Source of the DNA: DASUPK01 sp963728875
GTDB taxonomy: Bacteria > Actinomycetota > Thermoleophilia > Solirubrobacterales > 70-9
NCBI GenBank assembly: GCA_963728875.1
Contig: CAVSLJ010000001.1
Location: forward strand, 62,001-126,000
Reading direction: 5' to 3'
DNA: 64,000 nt
The notes below the pieces were generated by a model. The model did no database searches and was not told the origin of the DNA. It worked only from the letters and a program-made list of their open reading frames with translations. Shown here one piece after another: positions 42,733 through 50,375 of the stretch (position 1 is the first letter of the stretch; every line of letters starts with the position of its first letter). The position numbers and the translations under genes are program-made.

Positions 42733-43465
42733 TCTGCTGGCCACGACGCACGACCTGGCGGCCGGCTACGACAGGGCCCCCGCGATCGAGGACGTCACCT
42801 TCGAGGTCGAGGCAGGCCGCCGCGTCGCCCTACTCGGACCGAATGGCGGTGGCAAGACCACCCTTCTCCGGGTGCTGCTCGGCGAGCTGCGGCCGATGCG
42901 CGGGACCGTCGACGTTCGCGTCCGCGCAGCCACCGTCCCCCAGACCGAGCGCTCGCGGCTCGACTTTCCCGTCTCCGCCTTCGAGGTCGCCCTGATGGGC
43001 GCCCTCCCCCGCCTTCCCTGGTGGCGGCACCCCGGCCATCTGGACCGCGAGGTCGCCAGCGCCGCCCTCGAGCGAGTCGGCGTCGCCGAGCGGGCGAACG
43101 ACACCTTCGGCGATCTCTCCGGCGGCCAGCGCCAGCGGGTGCTGATCGCACGAGGCCTCGTCCAGGATGCACAGCTACTGCTTCTCGACGAGCCGTTCTC
43201 GGGGCTGGACGTGCCAGCAGCGAGGGGCCTCGAGGCGCTGGTCACTGAGCTCGCCGACGAGGGTCGCGGGATCGTCATCGCCACGCACGACCTGGCCCAG
43301 GCGAGGCGATGGGACGCCGTCCTCTGCCTCAACAAGCGGCAGATCGCGTTCGGCCCGCCGGAGGACGTGCTCGACCGCAATGTCCTCGAGGAGACCTACG
43401 CCGGGGCGATCGTTGAGATCCCCGGCACCGATCACGTCGGGGTTCTCCCCGCCCACCACCACTGA
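42725..43465 (+). CDS. znuC: Zinc ABC transporter ATP-binding protein
   Basis: A 246-residue ABC ATPase with TTG start overlapping the fusion gene (TTGGCTGA). Walker A is GPNGGGKTTLLRVLLG, the Q-loop lies around VPQTERSRLDFPVS, the signature is LSGGQRQRVLIARGL, Walker B is LLLLDEPFSGLD, and the switch histidine is in IVIATHDLAQ. It powers import by the two permeases on either side. RLDFPVSAFEVALMG and the histidine-rich end (VLPAHHH) are typical of the metal (Znu/Mnt) subgroup. Confidence 0.9.
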   Translation: MADLLATTHDLAAGYDRAPAIEDVTFEVEAGRRVALLGPNGGGKTTLLRVLLGELRPMRGTVDVRVRAATVPQTERSRLDFPVSAFEVALMGALPRLPWWRHPGHLDREVASAALERVGVAERANDTFGDLSGGQRQRVLIARGLVQDAQLLLLDEPFSGLDVPAARGLEALVTELADEGRGIVIATHDLAQARRWDAVLCLNKRQIAFGPPEDVLDRNVLEETYAGAIVEIPGTDHVGVLPAHHH

Positions 43466-44310
43466 TGATCGACTTCGTCACAGATCCGCTGAGTCAGGAA
43501 TTCATCCGCCGGGCGCTGCTCGAGGTCGGGCTGATCTCGCTCGCGGGCGGAGCGCTCGGCTGTTGGGTGATCTTCTACGGCATCTCCTACGCGGCGGAGT
43601 CCCTCTCGCACGCCCTCTTCCCCGGGCTCGTGGTCGCCGCGCTCGCCGGGGTCCCCATCCTGGTCGGCGGGATCCCCGGCATCGCGGTGGCGGCGGTCGC
43701 GATCGCGCTCGTCGGCCGGGTTCCTGGTATCGGCCGCGATACCGCCGTCGCCGTGGTGGTCACCGGATTCTTCGGCCTAGGCGCACTGCTTGCCCTCTCC
43801 CCGGACTCACCGCCGGGTATCCAGAGCCTGCTCTTCGGAGACATCCTGGCGCCGTCCGACTCGGACCTGCGGATTGCGGCCGTGCTGGCCGTCGCGATCG
43901 TCATCAGCCTGATCGCCCTGCACTGGCGCCTGCTGGCAGTGGCGTTCGACCGGACGACGGCCGGATCACTGGGCGCGTCGCCGACGATCGCCGACATCGC
44001 CGTGCTCGTTCTCCTGGCAGCCGCCGTCCTGGTTGCCGCGCAGGGCCTGGGCACGCTGCTCGCGGTGGCGGCCCTGGTCGGGCCGGCGGCGACCGCGCGT
44101 GTCCTCACCCATCGCGTCGGGTCGATGATGGTCGCCGCCTCGGCGATCGGCATCGGCGCGGGGGTGGTCGGCCTCTATCTCTCCTACTACGCCGGGGTGG
44201 CGGCCGGCGCCGCGATCGCCGGAACGATTGTCGCCGCTTACTTGGCAGCGATCGCCGGCGCGAACCTTGGGTCGTTGACTCGGCGGGCGTTACCGCTGGA
44301 GGCGACCTGA
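43465..44310 (+). CDS. znuB: Zinc ABC transporter permease, second copy
   Basis: A 281-residue ABC-3 family permease with about eight helices: LISLAGGALGCWVIFYGISY, AESLSHALFPGLVVAALAGV, and GTLLAVAALVGPAATARVLT. It is homologous to the N-terminal half of the fusion at 40990, so the transporter could be a permease heterodimer with one subunit carrying the binding protein. The ATG overlaps the znuC stop (TGATG), and the stop overlaps zur in the same way. Confidence 0.88.
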   Translation: MIDFVTDPLSQEFIRRALLEVGLISLAGGALGCWVIFYGISYAAESLSHALFPGLVVAALAGVPILVGGIPGIAVAAVAIALVGRVPGIGRDTAVAVVVTGFFGLGALLALSPDSPPGIQSLLFGDILAPSDSDLRIAAVLAVAIVISLIALHWRLLAVAFDRTTAGSLGASPTIADIAVLVLLAAAVLVAAQGLGTLLAVAALVGPAATARVLTHRVGSMMVAASAIGIGAGVVGLYLSYYAGVAAGAAIAGTIVAAYLAAIAGANLGSLTRRALPLEAT

Positions 44311-44750
44311 TGCACGCGTCTCAGAAGTCCTGGAGCGAGCGAGCGACAGCAGCCCTCTCGGAAGCCGGATTTCGCAGCGGCGGCGGCCGCCGGCAGGTGG
44401 TCGACCTGCTCGGGGCCCAGGGCTGCGCCGTTACGGCCCTCGAGATCGATCGGCAGCTGCCCGAGGTCGGCCGGGCAACCGTGTATCGCGCGCTCGAGCA
44501 GCTCGAGTCCCTCGGCCTGATCCAGAGGGTGGACCTCGGCGCTGACGCCGCGGGCTACGAGCGCATCGACCCGAGCGGCGGCCATCACCACCACATCGTC
44601 TGCGAGCAGTGCGGCCGGGTCGTTGCCTTCGAGGACGAGGGACTTGAACAGGCAATCGTCGCCCTCGCCAAGCGCCCGGACTTCAACATCTCGAGCCACG
44701 ATGTAACCCTGCGTGGAGAGTGCGCGAACTGCGAAGACGCGTCGAACTAG
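44310..44750 (+). CDS. zur: Fur-family regulator, probable Zur
   Basis: A 146-residue protein. The N-terminal winged helix has FRSGGGRRQVVDLLGAQGCA and LPEVGRATVYRALEQLESLG, and the metal-binding part has GGHHHHIVCEQCGRVVAFED and GECANCEDAS. The two CxxC pairs hold the structural zinc, and the HHHH run supplies the sensing site. It is the last gene of an operon with znu transporters behind a Zur-like box, which makes zinc the likely signal. The start is the ATG at 44310 within TGATG; a much longer open frame in the same phase is spurious. Confidence 0.88.
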   Translation: MHASQKSWSERATAALSEAGFRSGGGRRQVVDLLGAQGCAVTALEIDRQLPEVGRATVYRALEQLESLGLIQRVDLGADAAGYERIDPSGGHHHHIVCEQCGRVVAFEDEGLEQAIVALAKRPDFNISSHDVTLRGECANCEDASN

Positions 44751-44869
44751 CCGGCGGGAGTATCTTCAGATCGATGTGCGCAGCATGTGCAATGGCGGCA
44801 ATGGCGGGTGCAAGCGGTGCGAGGTCGTGGCTCCAGGCTCGGCACGAGACCTGGTTGACGGAACGCCGT

Positions 44870-44998
44870 ATGAAAGCCGCGACCGCTGGGATCTTCGTCG
44901 CTGCAACTCTCGGTTCGACGGTCGCGTTGAAGGGCTCCTCTCCGCCGGCGCATCATCCTCCTCCGCCCGCACCGATCGAGCACGTCAAGGCTCGCTAG
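44870..44998 (+). CDS. Possible small membrane peptide
   Basis: A 42-residue frame: MKAATAGIFVAATLGSTVAL, then KGSSPPAHHPPPPAPIEHVK. One hydrophobic stretch at the start and a proline/histidine-rich end would suit a tiny exported or membrane peptide downstream of zur. There is no good ribosome site, and the frame is open far upstream. It converges on the 50-residue gene at 44995. Reality is uncertain. Confidence 0.3.
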   Translation: MKAATAGIFVAATLGSTVALKGSSPPAHHPPPPAPIEHVKAR

Positions 44999-45147
44999 AA
45001 CGCGTCTCCTTTGGGGCGGTCCTCGCGATCCTCGCGGCGCTGCTGCCGGAAGGCGTGCAGCGAGGCAGCCAGGACGACCAGCACCGGGATCACATAGGGG
45101 ATCCAGAGATACCAGTGCCCGAGGTGGGCGAGCGGGAGAGCGCTCAT
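44995..45147 (-). CDS. Small single-pass membrane protein (50 residues)
   Basis: It reads MSALPLAHLGHWYLWIPYVI, then PVLVVLAASLHAFRQQRRED and a charged end. The layout is a short outside segment with H8 and H11, one membrane helix (about residues 13-32) and a basic cytoplasmic tail, as in small subunits of membrane complexes. It begins 22 bases after the stop of the polytopic gene on the same strand, so it is probably the distal gene of that operon. I recognise no named family. Confidence 0.6.
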   Translation of the reverse strand: MSALPLAHLGHWYLWIPYVIPVLVVLAASLHAFRQQRREDREDRPKGDAF

Positions 45148-45169
45148 TGGATGGGAGTGTCGCAGCCGG

Positions 45170-46618
45170 CTAGGCGTTCGCCTGCGAGAGCAGGAACAGC
45201 CCGAAGCAGGTGAAGCCCACCATCACCGCCAGCATGAAGTACTGCGAGCGGGAGGCGTGGCGGACGTTGTCGTAGACCTTGAGCGCCCTGTCGTGCGCCA
45301 GCGTCAGGGCCACCACGTGGCCGACCACGAGCGCCGCCACCTGGACGTACCAGACGGTGTTCGACCCGACGATGCCGTAGTTGATCCCGCCGCCGGCGGT
45401 CCCGAACAGATCGGAGCCATGGCCGAGCGGGTCCGAGAGGATGTAGGTGAACTGGGCCTGCTCCTGGTAGAGGAACGCGCTGAAGTAGTGCGCCACCAGG
45501 TACGCGAGCGCGATCGGGATCAGGGAGTGGGCGAATGAGCGCCCCAGCTCCCTGACCGGCAGCGAGCTGCGCACCGTGTGCATTCCTGCGACGCCGAGCC
45601 AGTAGAGGCCGGAGACAACCGCCAGGGTGATCAGCAGCCAGATGCTGTTCGCGATCCGGAAGGCGTCCGGCAGGCTGAAGCCGATGTCGCTGCACCGCTC
45701 GAACGTCCATTTGATCGCGCCCGAGAGGACGCCCTCCTGAGCGCCGTCGAAGCTCGTCACCCCGATCGAGGTGAGCACCAACGCGGCAGCGCCCGGGATC
45801 GCCGCCCACTGGGGGGCGCCGGTCAGGAACCTGCGCCGTCCCACCTCGTCGTCGCGGACCTCGAACGGGCCCAGCCTGGCGAACATCCCGAAATAGGCGT
45901 TGAACGCCTCCCCTCGCTCGATCCACTCCTCCACCCCGACCAGCCCCATGCAGATGAAGGTGATCGCCGTGTAGATCACGGTGGCGACGGCGACCTTGTG
46001 CGGGGTCGGCGCGACGCCGCCGCCGGCGATCAGCTCCAGCCAGACGAACAGGAGGACGCCGACCACCGCGGGCCAGCGGCCGAGCCGCTCCGGGTACCTG
46101 AAGGGCGCCGGCGCCGACTGGCCCGCGACGAGGCGGAAGCCACCCGAAATCGTGCGGCCGATCGCACGCCATGGGTTGAACGCCCGGAACACGTCGCCGA
46201 ACAGCACGCTGATCAGGACCAGCCCGAGCCAGAACGTGTAGAAGACGAAGATGATCGAGAAGTTCTGGGTCGGGTCCTCGATGCCCCTGAAGCCCGCGTA
46301 GAGCACCAGCACGAAGAGCCCGACCCCGATCAGCCCGCAGAGCACCTGCGTACCCGCGTTGAGCACCGCACGGGAGAACCAGCGCGGCATCGCGCGCCAG
46401 TCCTCGTCCTGCAGTCGCGCGCTGGTCCACGCGACCGAGAGCAGCGCGAACGAGATGATCAGGACCAGGGACGCCCCCCAGGCGAACAGCCAGGCGGGGA
46501 CCGGCAGGTCCTTGCGGCCCACGAGGGCGTGCGCCGAGGCGACATCGGGGAAGAGGAGCGCGGCGATGGGGCTCGCGAGCGCGAGCCCCATCGCCAGCTT
46601 CAGCCTTGGCGCCGTCAT
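45170..46618 (-). CDS. Conserved polytopic membrane protein, function unknown
   Basis: A 482-residue protein with a cleavable-looking or first helix (LKLAMGLALASPIAALLFPD) followed by ASAHALVGRKDLPVPAWLFA and about ten further helices. Conserved-looking patches are VFYTFWLGLVLISVLFGDVF, FNPWRAIGR, VGVEEWIERGEAFNAYFGMF, and LYWLGVAGMHTVR. Histidines and acidic residues inside helices (VAHYFSAFLYQEQAQFTYIL) recall transport or redox membrane proteins. Relatives in actinobacteria have, as I recall, sometimes been labelled fenitrothion hydrolase; I would not rely on that. It overlaps the cupredoxin-like gene by four bases. Confidence 0.65.
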   Translation of the reverse strand: MTAPRLKLAMGLALASPIAALLFPDVASAHALVGRKDLPVPAWLFAWGASLVLIISFALLSVAWTSARLQDEDWRAMPRWFSRAVLNAGTQVLCGLIGVGLFVLVLYAGFRGIEDPTQNFSIIFVFYTFWLGLVLISVLFGDVFRAFNPWRAIGRTISGGFRLVAGQSAPAPFRYPERLGRWPAVVGVLLFVWLELIAGGGVAPTPHKVAVATVIYTAITFICMGLVGVEEWIERGEAFNAYFGMFARLGPFEVRDDEVGRRRFLTGAPQWAAIPGAAALVLTSIGVTSFDGAQEGVLSGAIKWTFERCSDIGFSLPDAFRIANSIWLLITLAVVSGLYWLGVAGMHTVRSSLPVRELGRSFAHSLIPIALAYLVAHYFSAFLYQEQAQFTYILSDPLGHGSDLFGTAGGGINYGIVGSNTVWYVQVAALVVGHVVALTLAHDRALKVYDNVRHASRSQYFMLAVMVGFTCFGLFLLSQANA

Positions 46619-47001
46619 GGGTTGACGTGCAACTCGGCGATCGGCCCCTCGGTCTTGTCGAGCCGGTGAACCTCGATCTCGAACACGCCGTCGAGGTGGG
46701 CCGGGAACGAGAAGGTGACCGGACTGTGCTCAGCCGGCTTCTCGATCTCGTAGCCGTGGACGTGGACCTCCTCCTCGGGCTTGGCCAGGTTCACGTGGAG
46801 CTCGACCTGATCGCCCTTGTTGTAGGTGAGCGTCTTCACGCCACCGACGGGGTTGCCGCCGGCATCGACGTTCAGCACCTGCACTCCCTTGGCGGTGTCA
46901 CTGCTCTCGTCGTTGTTGTTGTTCTTCAGCACGACGAAGACGACCACCGCGGCGACGATCACCGCGGCCAGCAGGCCGAGTCGTGCAGCTCGCGATTGCA
47001 T
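46615..47001 (-). CDS. Membrane-anchored cupredoxin-like protein
   Basis: A 128-residue protein: an N-terminal membrane anchor (LGLLAAVIVAAVVVFVVLKN), a polar linker, then about 90 residues with a beta-sandwich look. Visible segments are VKTLTYNKGDQVELHVNLAK, EEVHVHGYEIEK and VFEIEVHRLDKTEGPIAELH. The HVHGYE and EVH histidines suggest metal binding, but the Cys and Met copper ligands of true cupredoxins are missing. It is translated just ahead of the polytopic protein (four-base overlap), so the two probably act together at the outer face of the membrane. Confidence 0.65.
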   Translation of the reverse strand: MQSRAARLGLLAAVIVAAVVVFVVLKNNNNDESSDTAKGVQVLNVDAGGNPVGGVKTLTYNKGDQVELHVNLAKPEEEVHVHGYEIEKPAEHSPVTFSFPAHLDGVFEIEVHRLDKTEGPIAELHVNP

Positions 47002-47031
47002 TCGAAGAAACCTCCTTTGATCGGTAGCTGA

Positions 47032-47616
47032 CTAGGCAGCTACCGGCGGAGGCGGCCGTCTGGCCAGGCCGAACGCCAGAGGCGAGGCGAGCCAGCTGAC
47101 CCCCTGCGCCGCCCGCGCCCTGCCGCGGACCGCCGGCGCCCGCGAGCGCAGCGGCCGCTCGGCGTGGATCACCGCGATCGCGCGCTCGACTCCCTCAAGC
47201 AGACGGGCGAGCAGGGCCGCCAGGCCGCCGATCGCTACGGCGAGCGGCAGCGCGACCCAGCCGCCGCCGGCGAGCGGCGCAGCGAGGTTCGCCGAGGGGC
47301 CCGCAGCCATGAATCCCTCGAGCAGCTCCTGGCCGGCGAAGATGGCGAGCAACGCGCCCGCGAAGACCGGTATGCGGCGGGTGAGCGGCGCACGCGCGGG
47401 TGAGGCGCCCTCGGTGCCGCGCAGCAACGTCGCGAGGACGGCCGCGAGGAACAGCACCGAGAGCGGCGGCAGGAGATCCGCCATGTAGCGGTGGCCCTCC
47501 GCCGCGCACGGCCCCCCGAAGGCGATCAGATAGCGGAGCTGGTGCAGCGCGAACGCTCCGACGGCCAGGATGCTCGCCAGCCGGACCCTATGAGCGGTGC
47601 GCATTGCCGATCTCAT
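47032..47616 (-). CDS. Four-helix membrane protein of unknown function
   Basis: A 194-residue protein. Helices are roughly at residues 13-32, 48-66, 84-104 and 118-140. The C-terminal 45 residues are basic with a PPPPVAA end and lie in the cytoplasm if the positive-inside rule holds. LHQLRYLIAFGGPCAAEGHRY after the first helix has the only cysteine. It sits 30 bases upstream of the cupredoxin-like gene and probably heads that operon. The ATG at 47616 is followed by another at 47604. Confidence 0.6.
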   Translation of the reverse strand: MRSAMRTAHRVRLASILAVGAFALHQLRYLIAFGGPCAAEGHRYMADLLPPLSVLFLAAVLATLLRGTEGASPARAPLTRRIPVFAGALLAIFAGQELLEGFMAAGPSANLAAPLAGGGWVALPLAVAIGGLAALLARLLEGVERAIAVIHAERPLRSRAPAVRGRARAAQGVSWLASPLAFGLARRPPPPVAA

Positions 47617-47628
47617 CGGTCAAGAATC

Positions 47629-47835
47629 CTACTTGGGCGGCTTCTGCGTCGACACCTTCCCAGGCGGCGAGGCGGGTTGCGACTGCGTTTGGGTGGTCGC
47701 CCCGCCCGAGATCGAGGGCTCATCGATCGTGCTGCGCGAGCCCAGGAACAGGAACAGGATGATCACTGCGAGCCCGAGGACGATCCCGAGCACGATCCCG
47801 AGCGCGCGGTCGCGGATCCGGGTGCGGCCGCGCAT
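47629..47835 (-). CDS. Small single-pass membrane protein (68 residues)
   Basis: MRGRTRIRDRALGIVLGIVL, then GLAVIILFLFLGSRSTIDEP and a serine/glutamine/proline-rich outer tail (TTQTQSQPASPPGKVSTQKP). A basic start, one long helix and a disordered exported end are clear. I recognise no family. The start is the ATG at 47835, just 11 bases after the stop of the heme-oxygenase-like gene; the longer frame to 48150 is a shadow of that gene. Confidence 0.6.
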   Translation of the reverse strand: MRGRTRIRDRALGIVLGIVLGLAVIILFLFLGSRSTIDEPSISGGATTQTQSQPASPPGKVSTQKPPK

Positions 47836-47846
47836 CGGAGCCAGGT

Positions 47847-48464
47847 TCAGCTGACGCCGTCGAGCAGCCGCCAGTTGGCCGCAAAGGCCGACTCCGCCGC
47901 AGCGACGAGCGCGTCCTCGTCGTCCGGCGTCATCGACTCCTCGATCAGCCGGCGAGATTCCCCAGCGTGAGCGTGGTCGGCCTCCTCGTGGACCTTGAAG
48001 TACTCGCTCCCCGGTCCTCCGTTGATGCCATAAAAACGGACGAGGCCATCCCGCTTCACGCGGGCGATCTCCGGCTGCCCGCTCTCGATGGCGTACATCC
48101 TCGCGAGCTGCTCGAGATATCCGTCCGGCACGGTCCAGGTGGTCACGCACTCGGCGGTCTCCGCGGTGGGCTCGGCGCCGATCTCCCCGCCGGCGGCCTC
48201 GACGAAGTCGTCCCAGAGGCCGACGTGCGCCTCCTCCTCGGCCGCGTGCGCCTCGATCTCCGCGCGATGCTCCTCGGGAGCGGTCTCCGCGGTCTGGCTG
48301 CAGAGACGGGCGAGCGCCTCGGTCGCGTGGCGGTACTGGCCGGCGTACCTGGCGAGCTCCTCCCCGCTCAGCTCACCGGCCGACCAGCGCACGTAGAACG
48401 GGTGCTCGAGCACGTTGTGACGGGTCCGGCTTGACTCGATCCGTTCCCAAAGACCTTCACTCAC
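47847..48464 (-). CDS. TenA/PqqC-like heme-oxygenase-fold protein, possible diiron enzyme
   Basis: A 205-residue all-helical protein. HNVLEHPFYVRWSAGELSGE near the start, IEAHAAEEEAHVGLWDDFVE in the middle and YFKVHEEADHAHAGESRRLI near the end are in the places where heme-oxygenase-like diiron oxidases (CADD and relatives) carry Glu/His/Asp ligands. Such enzymes oxidise small molecules with a two-metal centre; without the ligand map confirmed it may also be a plain TenA-like protein. The start is GTG at 48464 behind GAGGAG; a longer frame to 48689 runs through the divergent gene. Confidence 0.75.
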   Translation of the reverse strand: MSEGLWERIESSRTRHNVLEHPFYVRWSAGELSGEELARYAGQYRHATEALARLCSQTAETAPEEHRAEIEAHAAEEEAHVGLWDDFVEAAGGEIGAEPTAETAECVTTWTVPDGYLEQLARMYAIESGQPEIARVKRDGLVRFYGINGGPGSEYFKVHEEADHAHAGESRRLIEESMTPDDEDALVAAAESAFAANWRLLDGVS

Positions 48465-48498
48465 GCGAACCACTCCTCTTCTCGCTCGTTTAATCGGG

Positions 48499-49371
48499 TT
48501 GCTCCTGCGGAGCACCCTCTCATCACCGGCGCAGCATACCCTCCCCCGCCTGCGTCCCCCGCGACCCGACATCGCCGTGCCACCGATCCCCAGCGGCCTC
48601 GACTGGGTCGGCGAGCGCGTGGAGTCGATCGATCGCCTCAGCGCCGCGCACCCGGTCCTGGTCCACTTCTTCGACTTCGCCCAGCTCAACTCCGTCCGGA
48701 CCCTCCCCTACCTGCGGGCGTGGCATCAGCGCTACGAGGGCGACGGCCTGGCGATGATCGGCGTCCACTCGCCGCGCTTTCCCTTCACACAGGACACGGA
48801 CGCCGTCGCGGCTGCCGCCGAGCGTCTCGGCATCGACTGGCCCGTCGCGGTGGACCGGGAGTTCGCGCTCTGGAAGCTGTACGAGCCGCACGGCTGGCCG
48901 GCGGTCTTCCTCTGGGGGCGGGGCGGCGCGCTGCGCTGGTATCACCTCGGCGAGGGCGACTACGCGGCCACCGAGCAGGAGATCCGCGAGGCGCTCCCCG
49001 AGAGGAACGGTTCGGGAGAGTGGCCTGCGCTGCTCGAACCCATCCGGCCGTCCGACGTGCCGGACGTGAAGGTGATCGCGCCGACGCCGGAGGTGTTCCC
49101 GGGCGGCTCCACCGAGGAGCCGTGGTCGAGCACCGACGCTGGATCCGCGCTCGAGCTCGAGTATGTGGCGGGGGGCGCCTACGCCGCGACGGACGGAGCC
49201 GGCCGGATCGCGATCCGGATCGACGGGGAGGAACAGGAGCCCATCGAGGTCGTCCATCCGGGCCTGCAGGAGCTGACGGCCCATGTGCGGACCGAGCGCC
49301 ACTCCCTCGAGCTGCGTCCGTCGCCGGAGCTGCTCGTCTATTCGCTTCAGTTCGCGGCGGGGGTGCCCTGA
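48499..49371 (+). CDS. Thioredoxin-fold (TlpA/DipZ-like) protein lacking the CxxC motif
   Basis: 290 residues from TTG at 48499, or 264 from GTG at 48577. HPVLVHFFDFAQLNSVRTLP aligns with the thioredoxin strand-helix where WCxxC should be, but no cysteine is present. LAMIGVHSPRFPFTQDTDAV and DWPVAVDREFALWKLYEPHG, then WPAVFLWGRGGALRWYHLGE continue the fold. From about residue 180 a second domain with ALELEYVAGGAYAATDGAGR looks like the C-terminal domain of DipZ-type proteins. Disulfide chemistry is therefore excluded; binding or a structural role is more likely. It diverges from the diiron-like gene. Confidence 0.7.
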   Translation: MLLRSTLSSPAQHTLPRLRPPRPDIAVPPIPSGLDWVGERVESIDRLSAAHPVLVHFFDFAQLNSVRTLPYLRAWHQRYEGDGLAMIGVHSPRFPFTQDTDAVAAAAERLGIDWPVAVDREFALWKLYEPHGWPAVFLWGRGGALRWYHLGEGDYAATEQEIREALPERNGSGEWPALLEPIRPSDVPDVKVIAPTPEVFPGGSTEEPWSSTDAGSALELEYVAGGAYAATDGAGRIAIRIDGEEQEPIEVVHPGLQELTAHVRTERHSLELRPSPELLVYSLQFAAGVP

Positions 49372-50318
49372 GAGGCGAGAAGCTCCTTGCGGATCTCGCC
49401 GGGGAGCATGAAGCGGACGTCCTCATGGACGGTCTGGAGCTCGGAGACGTCGTCCGCCCCGCGCTCGCGGAAGAAGGTGACCAGCGCCTCGACCAGCTCC
49501 TCTGGGGCGCTCGCGCCCGAGGTGATCCCGACGGTGTCGACTCCTTCGAGCCACTCCTCCACGACCTGCCCGTGATTGTCGATCAGGTAGGAGGCCGCGC
49601 CATGATCGCGCGCCACCTCCACCAGCCGGTTCGAGTTCGATGAGTTGGTCGACCCGATCACCAGGACGAGGTCGCACTCGCTTGCCAGGGCCTTGACGGC
49701 CAACTGGCGGTTGGTGGTCGCGTAACAGATGTCGTCGGTCTTCGGCCCGACCGCGTTCGGGAACTTCTCCTTCAACCGGGCGATGATCGAGCTGGTCTCG
49801 TCAACGGACAGGGTCGTCTGGGTGATGTAGGCGATCCGGTCCGGATCCTCCACCTCCAGATCGTCGACGTCGGCTTCGGTCTGCACGAGGACGGTTCTCT
49901 CCGGGGCCTCGCCCGTGGTCCCCTCGACCTCCTCGTGGCCCTCGTGGCCGATCAGGACGATCGTGTAGCCCTCGGCCGCGAACTTCCGGGCCTCGACGTG
50001 GACCTTCGTCACCAGCGGACAGGTCGCGTCGATCGTCCGGAGCTGCCGCTTCTTCGCATTCGCGTGGACGCTCGGCGCGACGCCGTGCGCCGAGAAGACG
50101 ACCATCTGGCCCTCGGGCACCTCGGTCTCCTCCTCGACGAAGATCGCCCCGCGCTTCTCCAGCTCGTGCACGACATGCTTGTTGTGGACGATCTCCTTGC
50201 GGACGTAGACCGGCTCGCCGTAGAGATCGAGAGCGTGCTCAACCGTCTGCACGGCACGATCGACGCCCGCGCAGTAGCCGCGCGGGGCCGCGAGGAGGAC
50301 CTTTGAGGGGGAAGACAT
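49347..50318 (-). CDS. ispH: 4-hydroxy-3-methylbut-2-enyl diphosphate reductase
   Basis: A 323-residue protein. VLLAAPRGYCAGVDRAVQTV (C16), DATCPLVTKVH and DDICYATTNRQ hold the three cysteines of the [4Fe-4S] cluster. VFSAHGVAPSV, LIGHEGHEEVEGTTG and SSNSNRLVEVA are standard IspH motifs. It catalyses the last step of the MEP isoprenoid pathway and depends on Fe-S assembly. The start is the ATG at 50318 (MSSPSKV); the open frame continues upstream only as a shadow of the acyltransferase gene. The 3' end overlaps the opposing gene by 25 bases. Confidence 0.93.
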   Translation of the reverse strand: MSSPSKVLLAAPRGYCAGVDRAVQTVEHALDLYGEPVYVRKEIVHNKHVVHELEKRGAIFVEEETEVPEGQMVVFSAHGVAPSVHANAKKRQLRTIDATCPLVTKVHVEARKFAAEGYTIVLIGHEGHEEVEGTTGEAPERTVLVQTEADVDDLEVEDPDRIAYITQTTLSVDETSSIIARLKEKFPNAVGPKTDDICYATTNRQLAVKALASECDLVLVIGSTNSSNSNRLVEVARDHGAASYLIDNHGQVVEEWLEGVDTVGITSGASAPEELVEALVTFFRERGADDVSELQTVHEDVRFMLPGEIRKELLASQGTPAAN

Positions 50319-50375
50319 GAGGCCCGGCGAAGGGTAGCGGCCGCCCCGCGGGACCGAGAGGCTAGGCTGCCACAA

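Noticed and set aside
43167..44750. 527-codon plus-strand frame ending with the Fur-family protein
   Set aside because: Only the last 146 codons are real; the upstream part lies in znuC and znuB in another phase.
48523..49302. 259-codon minus-strand frame opposite the thioredoxin-fold gene
   Set aside because: The plus-strand protein has coherent fold signals; this frame has none.
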